Source: Desulfobacteraceae bacterium
GTDB lineage: Bacteria; Desulfobacterota; Desulfobacteria; Desulfobacterales; Desulfobacteraceae
DNA length: 36,294 nt
Assembly (NCBI GenBank): GCA_024227235.1
Contig: JAAEKY010000417.1
Location: 1 to 36,294 of the forward strand
Direction: 5' to 3'
Positions 16,898 through 25,703 of the stretch are shown one piece after another. The notes under the pieces were generated by a model that was not told the DNA's origin, did no database searches, and saw nothing but the letters and a program-made list of their open reading frames with translations. Position 1 is the first letter of the stretch. Every line of letters starts with the position of its first letter. Position numbers and translations under genes: made by a program.

Positions 16898-19501
16898 ATG
16901 GAGGAGCGGTATCATCCGGAATTGGTAGAACCCAAATGGCAGGCATATTGGAAAGAAAATCAGCTTTTTAAAGTTTCTTGTGATCCATCAAAAGAAAAGT
17001 ATTATCTGTTAGAGATGTTTCCATATCCTTCCGGGAAAATACATATTGGCCACGTTCGTAATTATACCATTGGTGATGTGGTTGTCCGGTACAAACGGAT
17101 GCAAGGGTTTAATGTTCTTCATCCCATGGGATGGGATGCATTTGGTATGCCTGCTGAAAATGCAGCCATTGATAATAATACTCATCCGGCAGCATGGACA
17201 TATGACAATATTACAGCCATGCGGGAACAACTTAAAAAGATGGGATTTTCTTATGACTGGGACCGTGAAATTGCCACCTGCCGTCCAGAATATTATAAAT
17301 GGGAGCAATGGCTCTTCCTGAAAATGTTGGAAAAAGGAATGGCCTATCGAAAAGAATCCTATGTGAATTGGTGTGAGAAATGTAATACAGTTCTTGCCAA
17401 TGAACAGGTTGAGCAGGATAAGTGCTGGAGATGTTCTCAGACCGTTCAGCAAAAAAAATTATGGCAGTGGTTTTTTAAAATTACTGACTATGCCGAAGAT
17501 CTTCTTATTCATTGTGATAAGCTGCCAGGCTGGCCTGATAAAGTAACGGTCATGCAGAAAAACTGGATCGGGAGAAGTGTCGGTTCTGAATTGAAATTTC
17601 AAATCCATGGCAAAGAGGATGATATCGTGGTGTTTACCACAAGACCAGATACGATTTTTGGTGCAACGTTTATGTGTCTTGCGCCTGAGCACCCTCTGGT
17701 TGAAACCCTTTCAAAAGGGACGGATAAGGAAAATGAAGTCAAAGCCTTTGTCCAAAAGATATCCAGCCAGGAACGATCTGCTGAAGGGATAGAAAAATAT
17801 GAAAAAGAGGGTGTCTTTACTGGTGCGTATTGCATTAATCCGGCAACTGGAGAAAAGATTCCTGTTTATACAGCAAATTTTGTTTTAATGGAATATGGCA
17901 CTGGCGCTATTATGTCCGTTCCTGCGGGAGATCAAAGAGATTTTGAGTTTGCCAGGAAATATGGACTTGAAATACGAATTATTGTACAACCCGAAGAAGA
18001 AGAATTTGACCCAAATACAATGGAACAAGCCTATACAGGCGAAGGTGTAATGGTCAATTCCGGTAAATTCAATGGCATGGATAATAAAAAAGCCATGGAT
18101 GTGATGACCGATTGGCTGGAGAAAAAAGGCAAAGGGAAAAAGACAGTTTCCTATCGATTAAGAGACTGGGGTATTTCAAGGCAACGATACTGGGGAGCCC
18201 CGATCCCTGTTATTCATTGTCCAGATTGTGGTGTGGTGCCTGTCCCGGAATCTGATCTTCCCATAAAACTTCCCGAAGATGCCAATCTTTTAGAAAAGGG
18301 GGGATCTCCTTTATCCAATCTTGATTATTTTAAAAAAGCCACTTGCCCTTCCTGCGGTTCAGAAGATGCTAAAAGAGATACGGATACCATGGATACGTTT
18401 GTGGAATCTTCTTGGTATTATTTAAGGTATTGCTCACCCCGATATGATAAAGGCATGTTTGATCCTGAAGAAGTAAAATACTGGGCACCTGTAGACCAAT
18501 ACATTGGTGGTGTGGAACATGCCGTACTTCATTTATTGTATTCACGTTATTTTATGCGGGTGTTACATACGCTTGGAATGATAGACTTTAAAGAGCCTTT
18601 TACAAGACTGCTTACACAAGGCATGGTTTGCAAAGAGACGATGACATGTCCTGAGCATGGATTCCTTTATCCTGAAGAAGCTAAAAAAATTGAAGAAGGT
18701 AAATTTATATGTACCAAATGTAACAATGATGTGGAATTGGGCCGTGTGATTAAAATGTCCAAATCCAAAAAAAATGTTGTTGATCCCAATGAGTTGCTTG
18801 AAAAATACGGAGCCGATGTAACCCGATTGTTCTCATTGTTCGCAGCACCACCGGAAAGGGATCTTGAGTGGAGTGAAGATGGTGTTGAAGGCAGCCATAG
18901 ATTTGTAAACAGGGTATGGCGTCTTGCGCTTGAGTGCATTGGGAAAATAGATAATCCTCAAGGATTTAATGGTGCAGCATCTGATCTTTCTTCATCACAG
19001 GCAAAAGAGCTGTATATCAAAGCGAATCATACCATAAAAAAGGTAACAGATGATATTGATAAAAGCTTTCATTTTAATACAGCCATTTCTGCTGTAATGG
19101 AACTGGTTAATGGTGTGTATGCAATAGATATTGATTCTGCAGATGCTGAGTTGAAAGAAGTCATTCTTTTTAGCCTTGAGAGCATACTTTTATTGTTGTC
19201 TCCAATACTTCCACATTTTTGTGAAGAACTTTTTGAAAAATTGGGTAAGAAAGGATCGATACTTGAAAGGCCATGGCCTTCTTACAGAGAAGATTCTCTT
19301 GAAACAGACGAAGTCCTTGTGATTGTTCAGGTTAATGGAAAACTTCGATCAAAATTTACAATTGCTACGGATTGTGATGAAGCAGTTCTCAAAGAGACTG
19401 CATTGGCTGATAAAAAGATCATAAAGCATATGGGCGGAAAAGAACCCAAAAAGGTTATTGTTATCAGAAAAAAACAAACACTTATAAATATTGTGGTTTA
19501 A
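16898..19501 (+). CDS. leuS: leucyl-tRNA synthetase
   Basis: A class I aminoacyl-tRNA synthetase of 867 residues, complete. HIGH is at 49-52 in [12 protein letters not shown] and KMSKS is near 619 ([12 protein letters not shown]). The CP1 editing domain has the [12 protein letters not shown] motif and [12 protein letters not shown]. Zinc-like Cys pairs occur near CEKCNTV...CWRCS and CPDCG...CPSCG. The ATG follows AAGGAG by 8 bases. It overlaps no upstream gene; lptE begins right after its stop. Confidence 0.98.
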   Translation: MEERYHPELVEPKWQAYWKENQLFKVSCDPSKEKYYLLEMFPYPSGKIHIGHVRNYTIGDVVVRYKRMQGFNVLHPMGWDAFGMPAENAAIDNNTHPAAWTYDNITAMREQLKKMGFSYDWDREIATCRPEYYKWEQWLFLKMLEKGMAYRKESYVNWCEKCNTVLANEQVEQDKCWRCSQTVQQKKLWQWFFKITDYAEDLLIHCDKLPGWPDKVTVMQKNWIGRSVGSELKFQIHGKEDDIVVFTTRPDTIFGATFMCLAPEHPLVETLSKGTDKENEVKAFVQKISSQERSAEGIEKYEKEGVFTGAYCINPATGEKIPVYTANFVLMEYGTGAIMSVPAGDQRDFEFARKYGLEIRIIVQPEEEEFDPNTMEQAYTGEGVMVNSGKFNGMDNKKAMDVMTDWLEKKGKGKKTVSYRLRDWGISRQRYWGAPIPVIHCPDCGVVPVPESDLPIKLPEDANLLEKGGSPLSNLDYFKKATCPSCGSEDAKRDTDTMDTFVESSWYYLRYCSPRYDKGMFDPEEVKYWAPVDQYIGGVEHAVLHLLYSRYFMRVLHTLGMIDFKEPFTRLLTQGMVCKETMTCPEHGFLYPEEAKKIEEGKFICTKCNNDVELGRVIKMSKSKKNVVDPNELLEKYGADVTRLFSLFAAPPERDLEWSEDGVEGSHRFVNRVWRLALECIGKIDNPQGFNGAASDLSSSQAKELYIKANHTIKKVTDDIDKSFHFNTAISAVMELVNGVYAIDIDSADAELKEVILFSLESILLLLSPILPHFCEELFEKLGKKGSILERPWPSYREDSLETDEVLVIVQVNGKLRSKFTIATDCDEAVLKETALADKKIIKHMGGKEPKKVIVIRKKQTLINIVV

Positions 19502-19502
19502 T

Positions 19503-20012
19503 ATGAAAAAAACAAAATGGTTGAGTGCTGTTTGCCTGTTCGTGTTTTTTGCATCCTGTGGTTACCAGTTCGAAGGTGGCGGCTATATAAATAAAGATGT
19601 GACGCGAGTTGCTGTTAAGGTGTTTGAAAATAAAAGTTCAGAAATAAGTGCTGGAATTCTATTTACCAATTCCTTGATAAGAGAGATTATTGAAAAGACA
19701 GATACAACTATTGTAGATGAAAAGGATGCTGCTGCTGTTGTTGTGGGGAAGATAAAAGCCATTACATTTTCTACCTTGTCGCGGTCAACCACAGAATCGG
19801 TTGCGGAAAGAAGGGTGTCAGCTGTGATTGATTTGAAACTTGTCAATAAGGATGGAGATGTGATCTGGTCTGTTAAAGATTTTGCTTCAGATGACAATTA
19901 CACAGTTTCTGAAGATAACATCATTGATGAAACCAGCAAAAGGGAGGCAGTAGAAAAAATTGCTGAAAGAAGTGCTGAAAAAATAATTAGCAAATTACTA
20001 ATTGATTTTTGA
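19503..20012 (+). CDS. lptE: LPS-assembly lipoprotein LptE-like
   Basis: A 169-residue lipoprotein. The signal peptide MKKTKWLSAVCLFVFFASC ends in a lipobox with CGYQF directly after it, matching the CGY(H/Q) start of LptE. I use the ATG at 19503, one base after the leuS stop, since an earlier in-frame ATG adds only four residues before the signal. The family body (VKVFENKSSEI, IREIIEKTDTTIVD) fits LptE/DUF799-like proteins, which plug the LptD barrel. leuS-lptE adjacency is a common order. The usual next gene, holA, is absent. Confidence 0.82.
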   Translation: MKKTKWLSAVCLFVFFASCGYQFEGGGYINKDVTRVAVKVFENKSSEISAGILFTNSLIREIIEKTDTTIVDEKDAAAVVVGKIKAITFSTLSRSTTESVAERRVSAVIDLKLVNKDGDVIWSVKDFASDDNYTVSEDNIIDETSKREAVEKIAERSAEKIISKLLIDF

Positions 20013-20033
20013 GCAAGCCCGTAAATAGTATAA

Positions 20034-20075
20034 AGACAGGATTTATTTTTTAGTCTATAAAATAAACCCTGTCTT
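20034..20075. terminator. bidirectional terminator between lptE and rpsT
   Basis: AAGACAGG followed by TTTATTTT pairs with AAAATAAA and CCTGTCTT in a stem of about 16 pairs with one mismatch. It lies between convergent genes and can serve both. Confidence 0.75.
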
Positions 20076-20109
20076 GAATTTTGTAATGGAAATATTAAAC
20101 GTGAAAGCG

Positions 20110-20364
20110 TTATGCGTTCATGAACTTGAATAGTCTTGAAATTTTTCTGGAAGCAGTCTTTTTATGAATAACGCCTTTTTTAGCGGCTTTATGAAATGCA
20201 GATTGAGTCTTTCTCAAAATTTCATCTTTGTTGTCGCTGCCTTCTTCTTTTGCAATGCGAATCTTTTTTTCCAGATTTTTAAGTGTCGTTTTCACAGATC
20301 TGTTTCTAAGCCGTCTTACCTGGCTTTGTTTTTCACGTTTTTTTGCGGATTTATGGTTAGCCAA
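20110..20364 (-). CDS. rpsT: 30S ribosomal protein S20
   Basis: S20 binds 16S rRNA early in 30S assembly. The basic N-terminus MANHKSAKKREKQSQVRR and the C-terminal KKGVIHKKTASRKISRLFK are diagnostic. Length 84 is normal. It has a convincing promoter 60-90 bp upstream and is monocistronic between two terminating regions. A GGAG-type site precedes the ATG. Confidence 0.97.
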   Translation of the reverse strand: MANHKSAKKREKQSQVRRLRNRSVKTTLKNLEKKIRIAKEEGSDNKDEILRKTQSAFHKAAKKGVIHKKTASRKISRLFKFMNA

Positions 20365-20426
20365 CTTGGTATAGCTCCTTATATAAGTGTATTAAATTTA
20401 AAATTAAGCCATATTTCAAAAACGAA

Positions 20427-20455
20427 AAGATATATGGTTTGATATTTTTTGTCAA
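20427..20455 (-). promoter_or_regulatory. sigma-70-type promoter of rpsT
   Basis: TTGACA (20455-20450) and TATCTT (20432-20427) on the minus strand are 17 bases apart. The start would be near 20420, with an untranslated leader of about 55 bases. Confidence 0.65.
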
Positions 20456-20464
20456 GGAAAACTT

Positions 20465-22006
20465 GTGAGAAAGATCTTTAAAAATGCCGCCCTTATCAGC
20501 AGTTTAACTTTTGCCAGCCGTGTCTTAGGGGTTGTCAGGGATGCACTTATAGCCACATATTTTGGAATATCAACCCATAGTGATGCTTTTTTTATTGCCT
20601 TTCGGCCATTTGATCTTGTAAGAAAATTGTTTTCCGAAGGAAGTTTGAGTATTTCATTTATTCCGGTATTCACAAAGACGATGGAAAAACAAGGGCGTTC
20701 GAAAGCAATTGCCATGGTATTCTCTTTTTTTTGTTTTCTTTCTTTAGCCGGGATTATTATTATGTTAGCGGGTATGTTTTTTACCCCGCTGATTGTTAAA
20801 GTCATTGCTCCAGGGTTTGTCAGGTCATCATATCAGTTTGGGCTGACAATTATTCTACTAAAAATTATGCTGCCATATTTCTGGTTGATTTTTATTACAG
20901 CACTTTGTATGGGGGTGTTGAATTCTTTGGAAAATTTTGGTGTTCCCGCTTTAGCACCTATCATATTTAATTTGACTATCATCGCGTTTACAATTCTTAT
21001 TACCCGTTATTTTAACACCCCAATAATGGGCCTGGCTGTTGGGGTTACGGTCGGAGGTATACTTCAACTTGCTATCCAGATTCCTTTTATGATCCGACTG
21101 GGGATGCTAAAGATTTCTTTTTTTCAAATCTTTCAGCCTGAGGTGTTCACCATTATAAAAATAATGATTCCCTGCATGATCGGGGCTGCTTCTTATCAGA
21201 TTAATATCATGGTGGCATCTTTTTTTGCTTCAAAACTTGATCAAGGAAGTGTGTCATTTCTCTATTTTGCTGACCGTTTGGTACAATTTCCTTTGGCATT
21301 ATTTGCTGTATCTGCAGCCACAGTTTTTTTGCCGGAGCTTTCAAAAAAGGCAATTTCAGGTAAGCTGACTGAAATTTCCCATCTTTTTTCAGATGGCGTT
21401 AAGCTTGTCCTTTTTATTACAATTCCTGCAATGGCTGGCTTGATGGCCCTGAATGAAGAAATCGTCGCATTATTATTTGGATATGGTGCTTTTAGCGAAG
21501 TGGCCATTCAAAATACTGCAGATTGCATGTTCTTCCTTGTTTTGGGATTATGGGCCTTCACTGGGGTACGATTGTTTGTTACTTTGTATTATGCCTTATC
21601 CAGTATCAAAATTCCATTTTATTCGGGCATCCTTTCCATTGGATTAAATATAGGTTTTTGCTATTTATTTTTAGACAGCTTTGGACTTAGAGGGCTTGTT
21701 GCTTCTGTTTCTATAGCTTCTATAATTGGTTTCGTCTTTTTGTTTGTTAATATTCCAGGTATTGTAAAGATAGAAAAAAAGCAGATCATTGTTTCTGCTT
21801 GCAGATCACTTTTTTTATCTGTTATAATGTTTTTCCTGGTTAAACTGGCAGCAACTTTTATCCTGACAGAAGGGCTTAATAATTTTTGGTTTGGAATGGG
21901 TGTGACAGGATGTATTCTTTTTGGTGTAACATTTTATTTTATAGTAAATACTCTTATTTCAAGCCCGGAGATTCAGATATTGAAAAAGGCCATGCTTAGA
22001 GAATAA
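20465..22006 (+). CDS. murJ: lipid II flippase MurJ
   Basis: MurJ flips lipid II across the inner membrane for peptidoglycan synthesis. This 513-residue protein of the MOP superfamily shows about 14 membrane segments and the family N-terminus LTFASRVLGVVRDALIATYFG with conserved Arg and Asp. AFRPFDLVRKLFSEGSLSISFIPVF is the typical second segment. The start codon is GTG at 20465, preceded by AAGGA. It begins a run of genes (ftsB-like, TPR, rhodanese, MauE) packed on the same strand. Confidence 0.95.
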   Translation: MRKIFKNAALISSLTFASRVLGVVRDALIATYFGISTHSDAFFIAFRPFDLVRKLFSEGSLSISFIPVFTKTMEKQGRSKAIAMVFSFFCFLSLAGIIIMLAGMFFTPLIVKVIAPGFVRSSYQFGLTIILLKIMLPYFWLIFITALCMGVLNSLENFGVPALAPIIFNLTIIAFTILITRYFNTPIMGLAVGVTVGGILQLAIQIPFMIRLGMLKISFFQIFQPEVFTIIKIMIPCMIGAASYQINIMVASFFASKLDQGSVSFLYFADRLVQFPLALFAVSAATVFLPELSKKAISGKLTEISHLFSDGVKLVLFITIPAMAGLMALNEEIVALLFGYGAFSEVAIQNTADCMFFLVLGLWAFTGVRLFVTLYYALSSIKIPFYSGILSIGLNIGFCYLFLDSFGLRGLVASVSIASIIGFVFLFVNIPGIVKIEKKQIIVSACRSLFLSVIMFFLVKLAATFILTEGLNNFWFGMGVTGCILFGVTFYFIVNTLISSPEIQILKKAMLRE

Positions 22007-22027
22007 ATTATGGTAAAAGAATAGACA

Positions 22028-22330
22028 ATGACAGTGATTAAAAAAACAGGCATTTTTATCTCTTTACTTATTATAATGCTATTGTTCGGGCTGATTGTTT
22101 TTTCAGAAAAAGGAGTGATGGATTATAAAGTATTAAAGAAACAGGAAACCGAAATCCTTGAGCAGACACAAATAGTTGAACAGAATAATCAAAAACTGGA
22201 AACTGAAATAAAAAGTTTAAAAACGGATATTGATTATATCAAACATATTGCAAAGCATGAGCATGATATGACAGAAGAGGATGAGCTCATTTTTAAAGAA
22301 AAACGCGTTAATAAAAAGGACACACCATGA
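22028..22330 (+). CDS. ftsB: FtsB/DivIC family septum-formation protein
   Basis: A 100-residue bitopic protein. A membrane segment at about 10-26 is followed by SEKGVMDYKVLKKQ, a leucine/glutamate coiled coil and IDYIKHIAKHEHDMTEEDE, the full FtsB/DivIC pattern with the (D/E)xxxIExxAR-like region (here YIKHIAKHE). These proteins join FtsL and FtsQ at the divisome. The gene follows murJ by 21 bp and overlaps the next start by 4 bp. Confidence 0.8.
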   Translation: MTVIKKTGIFISLLIIMLLFGLIVFSEKGVMDYKVLKKQETEILEQTQIVEQNNQKLETEIKSLKTDIDYIKHIAKHEHDMTEEDELIFKEKRVNKKDTP

Positions 22331-22608
22331 CTGACGATATTCAAACTCTTGAATTGGCAAAAATATATGAAAGCCAAGGCTTTTTTAAAGATGCCCTAAA
22401 CATTTATTCGGCTTTGGATATACAGGACTCTTCTAATGAAACCAAAGCGGGGTTAAAGCGCATGGAAAAAGAGATGGAGAATGAAGGGCAGGAGGGGCAT
22501 GCTAACCCTGAAAAAAAGATATCAAAGCTTTTTGAAAAATGGTTGATGTTGATGGTTTTAAAGCAACGGTTGAACAATTTCAAAAAAATAAAAGTGCGTT
22601 TAACATAG
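22327..22608 (+). CDS. small TPR-like protein
   Basis: A 93-residue protein. The segment TLELAKIYESQGFFKDALNIYSAL is one tetratricopeptide-like helix pair. A charged linker (about 40-70) and a basic hydrophobic C-terminal helix (LFEKWLMLMVLKQRLNNF) follow. I do not recognise a named family. Translation appears coupled to the ftsB-like gene (ATGA overlap), so a role near the divisome or envelope is an inference from position. Confidence 0.6.
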   Translation: MTDDIQTLELAKIYESQGFFKDALNIYSALDIQDSSNETKAGLKRMEKEMENEGQEGHANPEKKISKLFEKWLMLMVLKQRLNNFKKIKVRLT

Positions 22609-22612
22609 TAAA

Positions 22613-23116
22613 ATGGTTAAAAATGATCTAAAAGGCTGTTTTATCCTTATTGCTGTTGCTGTAATCTCCGCCTTTTTATTTAATCAATTTTCTCCTTTCG
22701 GTATTGCAGTCTTTGGTCAATGGGAAACATCAAAAGGGGTTGTTTCAGCAGGCTCAAAGACCCAATCTTTAAATGCTTCAATTGAAATTAACCATCCTGA
22801 CATCATCAAACAGATCGTTGAAAAAAAACAAAGAATTATTTTAGATGTAAGACCCACTGAAACGTATAATCAAGGGCATTTGCCTGGTGCATTATCATTC
22901 CCATTAATGGATTTTGACCAAATGGTTGAACAATTGCTAACGTCAATCAAGAAAGCCTCTCCTATACTGGTATATTGTTCAAGCGTTGAGTGTACAGACA
23001 GCCATACGTTTGCAGAACGGTTGAAAAACATGAAATATGAAAATGTAAAAGTATTTTCAGGTGGATTTAGACAATGGGAAGAAAAAGGATTTAATATAGA
23101 AAAAAATGAAGAATAA
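22613..23116 (+). CDS. membrane-anchored rhodanese-like protein
   Basis: A 167-residue protein with one N-terminal membrane segment (about 9-30) and a rhodanese domain outside it. The domain shows ILDVRPTETYNQGHLPGALSFPL, then the active loop VYCSSVECTDSH with Cys near 120, then VFSGGFRQWEEKGF. The active loop is longer than the classic six-residue loop. Rhodaneses move sulfane sulfur or bind redox partners. It overlaps the MauE-like gene by 11 bp, so the two are probably coexpressed. Confidence 0.85.
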   Translation: MVKNDLKGCFILIAVAVISAFLFNQFSPFGIAVFGQWETSKGVVSAGSKTQSLNASIEINHPDIIKQIVEKKQRIILDVRPTETYNQGHLPGALSFPLMDFDQMVEQLLTSIKKASPILVYCSSVECTDSHTFAERLKNMKYENVKVFSGGFRQWEEKGFNIEKNEE

Positions 23117-23537
23117 TTTTACAGTCATCCTTTGTTTTATTATTAAATTAGTTCTTGGCATAACATTTGTGTATGCCAGCTGGCACAAAATTGAAGATCC
23201 AGCGGAATTTGCTAAAATTTTATATGGATATGCACTTTTCCCTGGATTCGTTATTAACATTTTGGCAATCGTTATTCCATTTGTGGAGCTGGTAGCAGGA
23301 TTCAGCCTGATGATGGGATTGTTCCCAAGATCTGCCGTATTGATTTTAAACGGTTTACTTTTAGGGTTTATTTTAGTCATTGGATTTAATTTGTTACGGG
23401 GACATCAATTTGATTGCGGGTGTTTTTCACTGGCAAGTCAAACCAGTACAGCATCAAATATTTCTTATTTGATCAGGGATGGTTTGTTATTAATAGCAGG
23501 AATTTATTTTTATAAGGCCTCAGCTACTGCATCCTGA
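23106..23537 (+). CDS. MauE/DoxX-like membrane protein
   Basis: A 143-residue protein with four membrane segments (about 8-25, 47-70, 76-96 and 115-135). FVYASWHKIEDPAEFAKILYGYALFP and FDCGCFSL (Cys104, Cys106) mark the MauE-type methylamine-utilisation branch of the DoxX-like superfamily, which shares a VKOR/DsbB-like four-helix layout. A thiol-redox role is plausible and suits the overlapping rhodanese gene. Its 3' end overlaps the convergent SUMF1-like gene by 14 bp. Confidence 0.8.
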   Translation: MKNNFTVILCFIIKLVLGITFVYASWHKIEDPAEFAKILYGYALFPGFVINILAIVIPFVELVAGFSLMMGLFPRSAVLILNGLLLGFILVIGFNLLRGHQFDCGCFSLASQTSTASNISYLIRDGLLLIAGIYFYKASATAS

Positions 23538-24390
23538 CAATCCGAAATCCTAAACTATTCCTTCTTACACCCGGCTTATATAAACTTCTGTAGGCAGACC
23601 GCTGATATTTACTTGTCTGATACCATCCACCGCCACGAATAATTTTATGCGCCCCTTTTTTATTCAAGGGATCTACAATGTTATCTTTATAGGTATTTGT
23701 AACAACACCAACTCGGGTTCTCCAGAAGTTGCGCTGTTTGCATGAATCTTGCACCCATTCCTGGACATTTCCATGCATGTCATATACTCCCCAATTATTG
23801 GGGAATTTGGTTTTTACTGGACGGGGTTTGAAATCTCTAGCAGGATCAGCAAGACCTGTATTGTAACAATACCACGCCATCTCTATAATAGTGGGCTCAG
23901 GTTCATTACAATTAAAATTAGTGATGGTCATAGGCCCGCCGGCAAAAGCGGTTGTAGAACCTGCCCGGCAGGCATATTCCCATTCCGCTTCTGTTGGCAG
24001 TCGATATTTGTTAGTTCCTTCCCATTCATTCAGCACACGGATGAATTCAACACATTGATTCCAGGATACTGTATCAACCGGGTAACTTTTTCCCAATTTT
24101 GAAAATGAAGAGGGGTTAAATCCTACCAGTTTTTCCCATTGTCCCTGGGTAACCTCGGTTTCTCCAATATAGAAGGCTTTTGAGATTATGACTTTGTGAC
24201 GTTTCTCATTCCACTGCCGACCTTTTTCAGATTTCGGGCTCCCCATTAAAAAATTTCCTGAAGGAATGAGGACAAACCGCATGCCTAATTTATTTGTAAA
24301 GATATCTGCCTGTGCAGAAGGCATCTGGTAAATTAAGCTTAGGCTTAAGGCAATGAGGGTCGGAAAAATGATTTTTAAACAGTATTTCAT
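23524..24390 (-). CDS. secreted SUMF1/FGE-like protein, probably not an active FGE
   Basis: A 288-residue protein with a signal peptide (about 1-28, cleaved after SAQA). The SUMF1 domain shows FVLIPSGNFLMGSP, EVTQGQWEKLVG, PVDTVSWNQCVEFIRVLN, YRLPTEAEWEYACRAG and the end RGGGWYQTSKYQRSAYR. True formylglycine-generating enzymes have two active-site Cys in this last block (as in RGGSYIC); here the corresponding positions are not Cys. It is therefore more likely a structural or carrier member of the family. It is convergent with MauE and preceded by the intergenic region that holds a strong palindrome for the divergent LysM gene. Confidence 0.85.
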   Translation of the reverse strand: MKYCLKIIFPTLIALSLSLIYQMPSAQADIFTNKLGMRFVLIPSGNFLMGSPKSEKGRQWNEKRHKVIISKAFYIGETEVTQGQWEKLVGFNPSSFSKLGKSYPVDTVSWNQCVEFIRVLNEWEGTNKYRLPTEAEWEYACRAGSTTAFAGGPMTITNFNCNEPEPTIIEMAWYCYNTGLADPARDFKPRPVKTKFPNNWGVYDMHGNVQEWVQDSCKQRNFWRTRVGVVTNTYKDNIVDPLNKKGAHKIIRGGGWYQTSKYQRSAYRSLYKPGVRRNSLGFRIVRMQ

Positions 24391-24508
24391 GGGTTATCCC
24401 TGATAATTTATCAAAACAGTCTGTGTTAATAACCCTATCATATTATTGATCATTAGTTCAATAATGAAATTTTAGTAATATTTTATGATTATTAGGTTGA
24501 AAATACCG

Positions 24509-24541
24509 TTTAAAGTGATATTAAGTTGATATCACTTTAAA
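24509..24541 (+). promoter_or_regulatory. perfect 13-bp inverted repeat upstream of LysM gene
   Basis: TTTAAAGTGATAT (24509-24521) and ATATCACTTTAAA (24529-24541) are perfectly complementary with a 7-base loop. A TATAAT follows at 24544-24549, so the repeat overlaps or abuts the likely -35 region, and the ATG at 24564 lies only 22 bases downstream. An operator is more likely than a terminator, because a T-rich tail is absent. Confidence 0.55.
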
Positions 24542-24563
24542 ATTATAATACAGGAGCTTTTCG

Positions 24564-25247
24564 ATGAAACTTAAAGGTAAACCTGAATCAAAGATACCAA
24601 CCACTAAAACCAATACAAATAAAAGAAAGGTACCTGCGGGAACAAATGCTGAAAAAAAGATTGAATATTCTATAATTAAAAAAAATGAATTTGCGCTAAT
24701 TCTTTTTGGCGCTTTGATGTTAACTGTCATTATTTTTTTTCTTTTTTTCAGATCTTCAGGAACAAAAATCGAATCAAATATAAAAAAATCGACTGCAAGT
24801 ACCTCTTTTGCAGAACTTGAAACAAGAATTGAAAAAATAGAACAAATACTTCAAATCCAGGATAAATCTTTAAACCCGGATGGTAAAAGTAAAATACAAG
24901 GTATTGACCCCGTAAAAGAGAGGGTGACACGGCTTGAAACAGCATTTTCAGTTAAGTTTGATTCGTTAATCGAACGAATGGGAAAACTTGAAAGAAATAT
25001 TTCACAGATTAAAAAAAGACCGGTTGTAGCTAAGGCATCAAAACCAGCTGTAAAAAAAGCTGTAATTCCTGTAAAAAAGTCTATAACAAAAGAGAAAAAG
25101 TCATCTATGTTTCATACGGTTCAAAAAGGGGAAACAATATATAGTATAAGCAAAAAGTATAATACCAGTATCAAAACCTTACAAAAATTGAACAATTTTA
25201 CCAAAAGCACAAAGATCTATCCGGGGAATAATATTCTCATTCGGTAA
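24564..25247 (+). CDS. membrane-anchored LysM-domain protein
   Basis: A 227-residue protein. A cytoplasmic basic N-terminus (1-42) precedes a single membrane helix (about 43-62), then a charged coiled coil (about 80-150), a Lys/Ala/Val-rich linker and a C-terminal LysM domain (about 183-227: FHTVQKGETIYSISKKYNTS, LQKLNN, IYPGNNILI). LysM binds peptidoglycan GlcNAc. So it probably tethers the inner membrane to the cell wall. CAGGAGC precedes the ATG by 8 bases. It stands alone, divergent from the SUMF1-like gene. Confidence 0.82.
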   Translation: MKLKGKPESKIPTTKTNTNKRKVPAGTNAEKKIEYSIIKKNEFALILFGALMLTVIIFFLFFRSSGTKIESNIKKSTASTSFAELETRIEKIEQILQIQDKSLNPDGKSKIQGIDPVKERVTRLETAFSVKFDSLIERMGKLERNISQIKKRPVVAKASKPAVKKAVIPVKKSITKEKKSSMFHTVQKGETIYSISKKYNTSIKTLQKLNNFTKSTKIYPGNNILIR

Positions 25248-25257
25248 AGAATTTTAA

Positions 25258-25284
25258 GAGGACTTAATCTAAATTTAAGTCCTC
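25258..25284 (+). terminator. hairpin terminator after LysM gene
   Basis: GAGGACTTAA and TTAAGTCCTC pair perfectly (10 bp) around TCTAAAT, ten bases after the LysM stop. No T-run follows, so termination may be partial or assisted by other factors. Confidence 0.6.
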
Positions 25285-25315
25285 CACTGGAAAATTCAGT
25301 TACAATAAAATAGTT

Positions 25316-25343
25316 TTGACATTTTATTAATATTCGATATAAT
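25316..25343 (+). promoter_or_regulatory. consensus sigma-70 promoter for dodecin
   Basis: TTGACA (25316-25321) and TATAAT (25338-25343) are both perfect, 16 bases apart. Transcription would start near 25350 and give a leader of about 95 bases before the dodecin start. Confidence 0.75.
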
Positions 25344-25445
25344 CGGTAACACTTCATATCTAAGTTTCGATCCGCACGTTAAAAGATCTGATTTCCTTCC
25401 ACTGCTTTTTTTATTAATTTCTTTATTATTTATCAGGAGGTTATT

Positions 25446-25655
25446 ATGAGTGACAGTGTTTACAAAGTTATTGATCTCGTCGGTTCCAGTCAAACTTCAT
25501 GGGAAGAGGCAGCCACGAATGCCATTGAAAAGGCAGCTGGCTCAATTAACGACTTAAGAATTGCAGAAGTCCAAAAACTTGATGTCAAAATTGAAGCGGG
25601 AAAGCCGGCTCAATTTAGAACAAATCTTAGGCTGTCATTTAAGTATCAGGATTAA
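25446..25655 (+). CDS. dodecin flavoprotein
   Basis: Dodecins are dodecameric flavin-storage proteins. This 69-residue protein shows VYKVIDLVGSSQTSWEEAATNAIEKAA, LRIAEVQKLDVKIEAG and FRTNLRLSFKY, the complete family. Trp19 is the residue that stacks on the isoalloxazine ring. AGGAGG lies 7 bases before the ATG. It has its own consensus promoter and is convergent with the trp operon; no functional link to tryptophan is evident. Confidence 0.9.
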   Translation: MSDSVYKVIDLVGSSQTSWEEAATNAIEKAAGSINDLRIAEVQKLDVKIEAGKPAQFRTNLRLSFKYQD

Positions 25656-25703
25656 ATGACCTAAATTGAGAATTGTCCGTCAGGTTGGCGTGCGCGATAA
25701 AAG

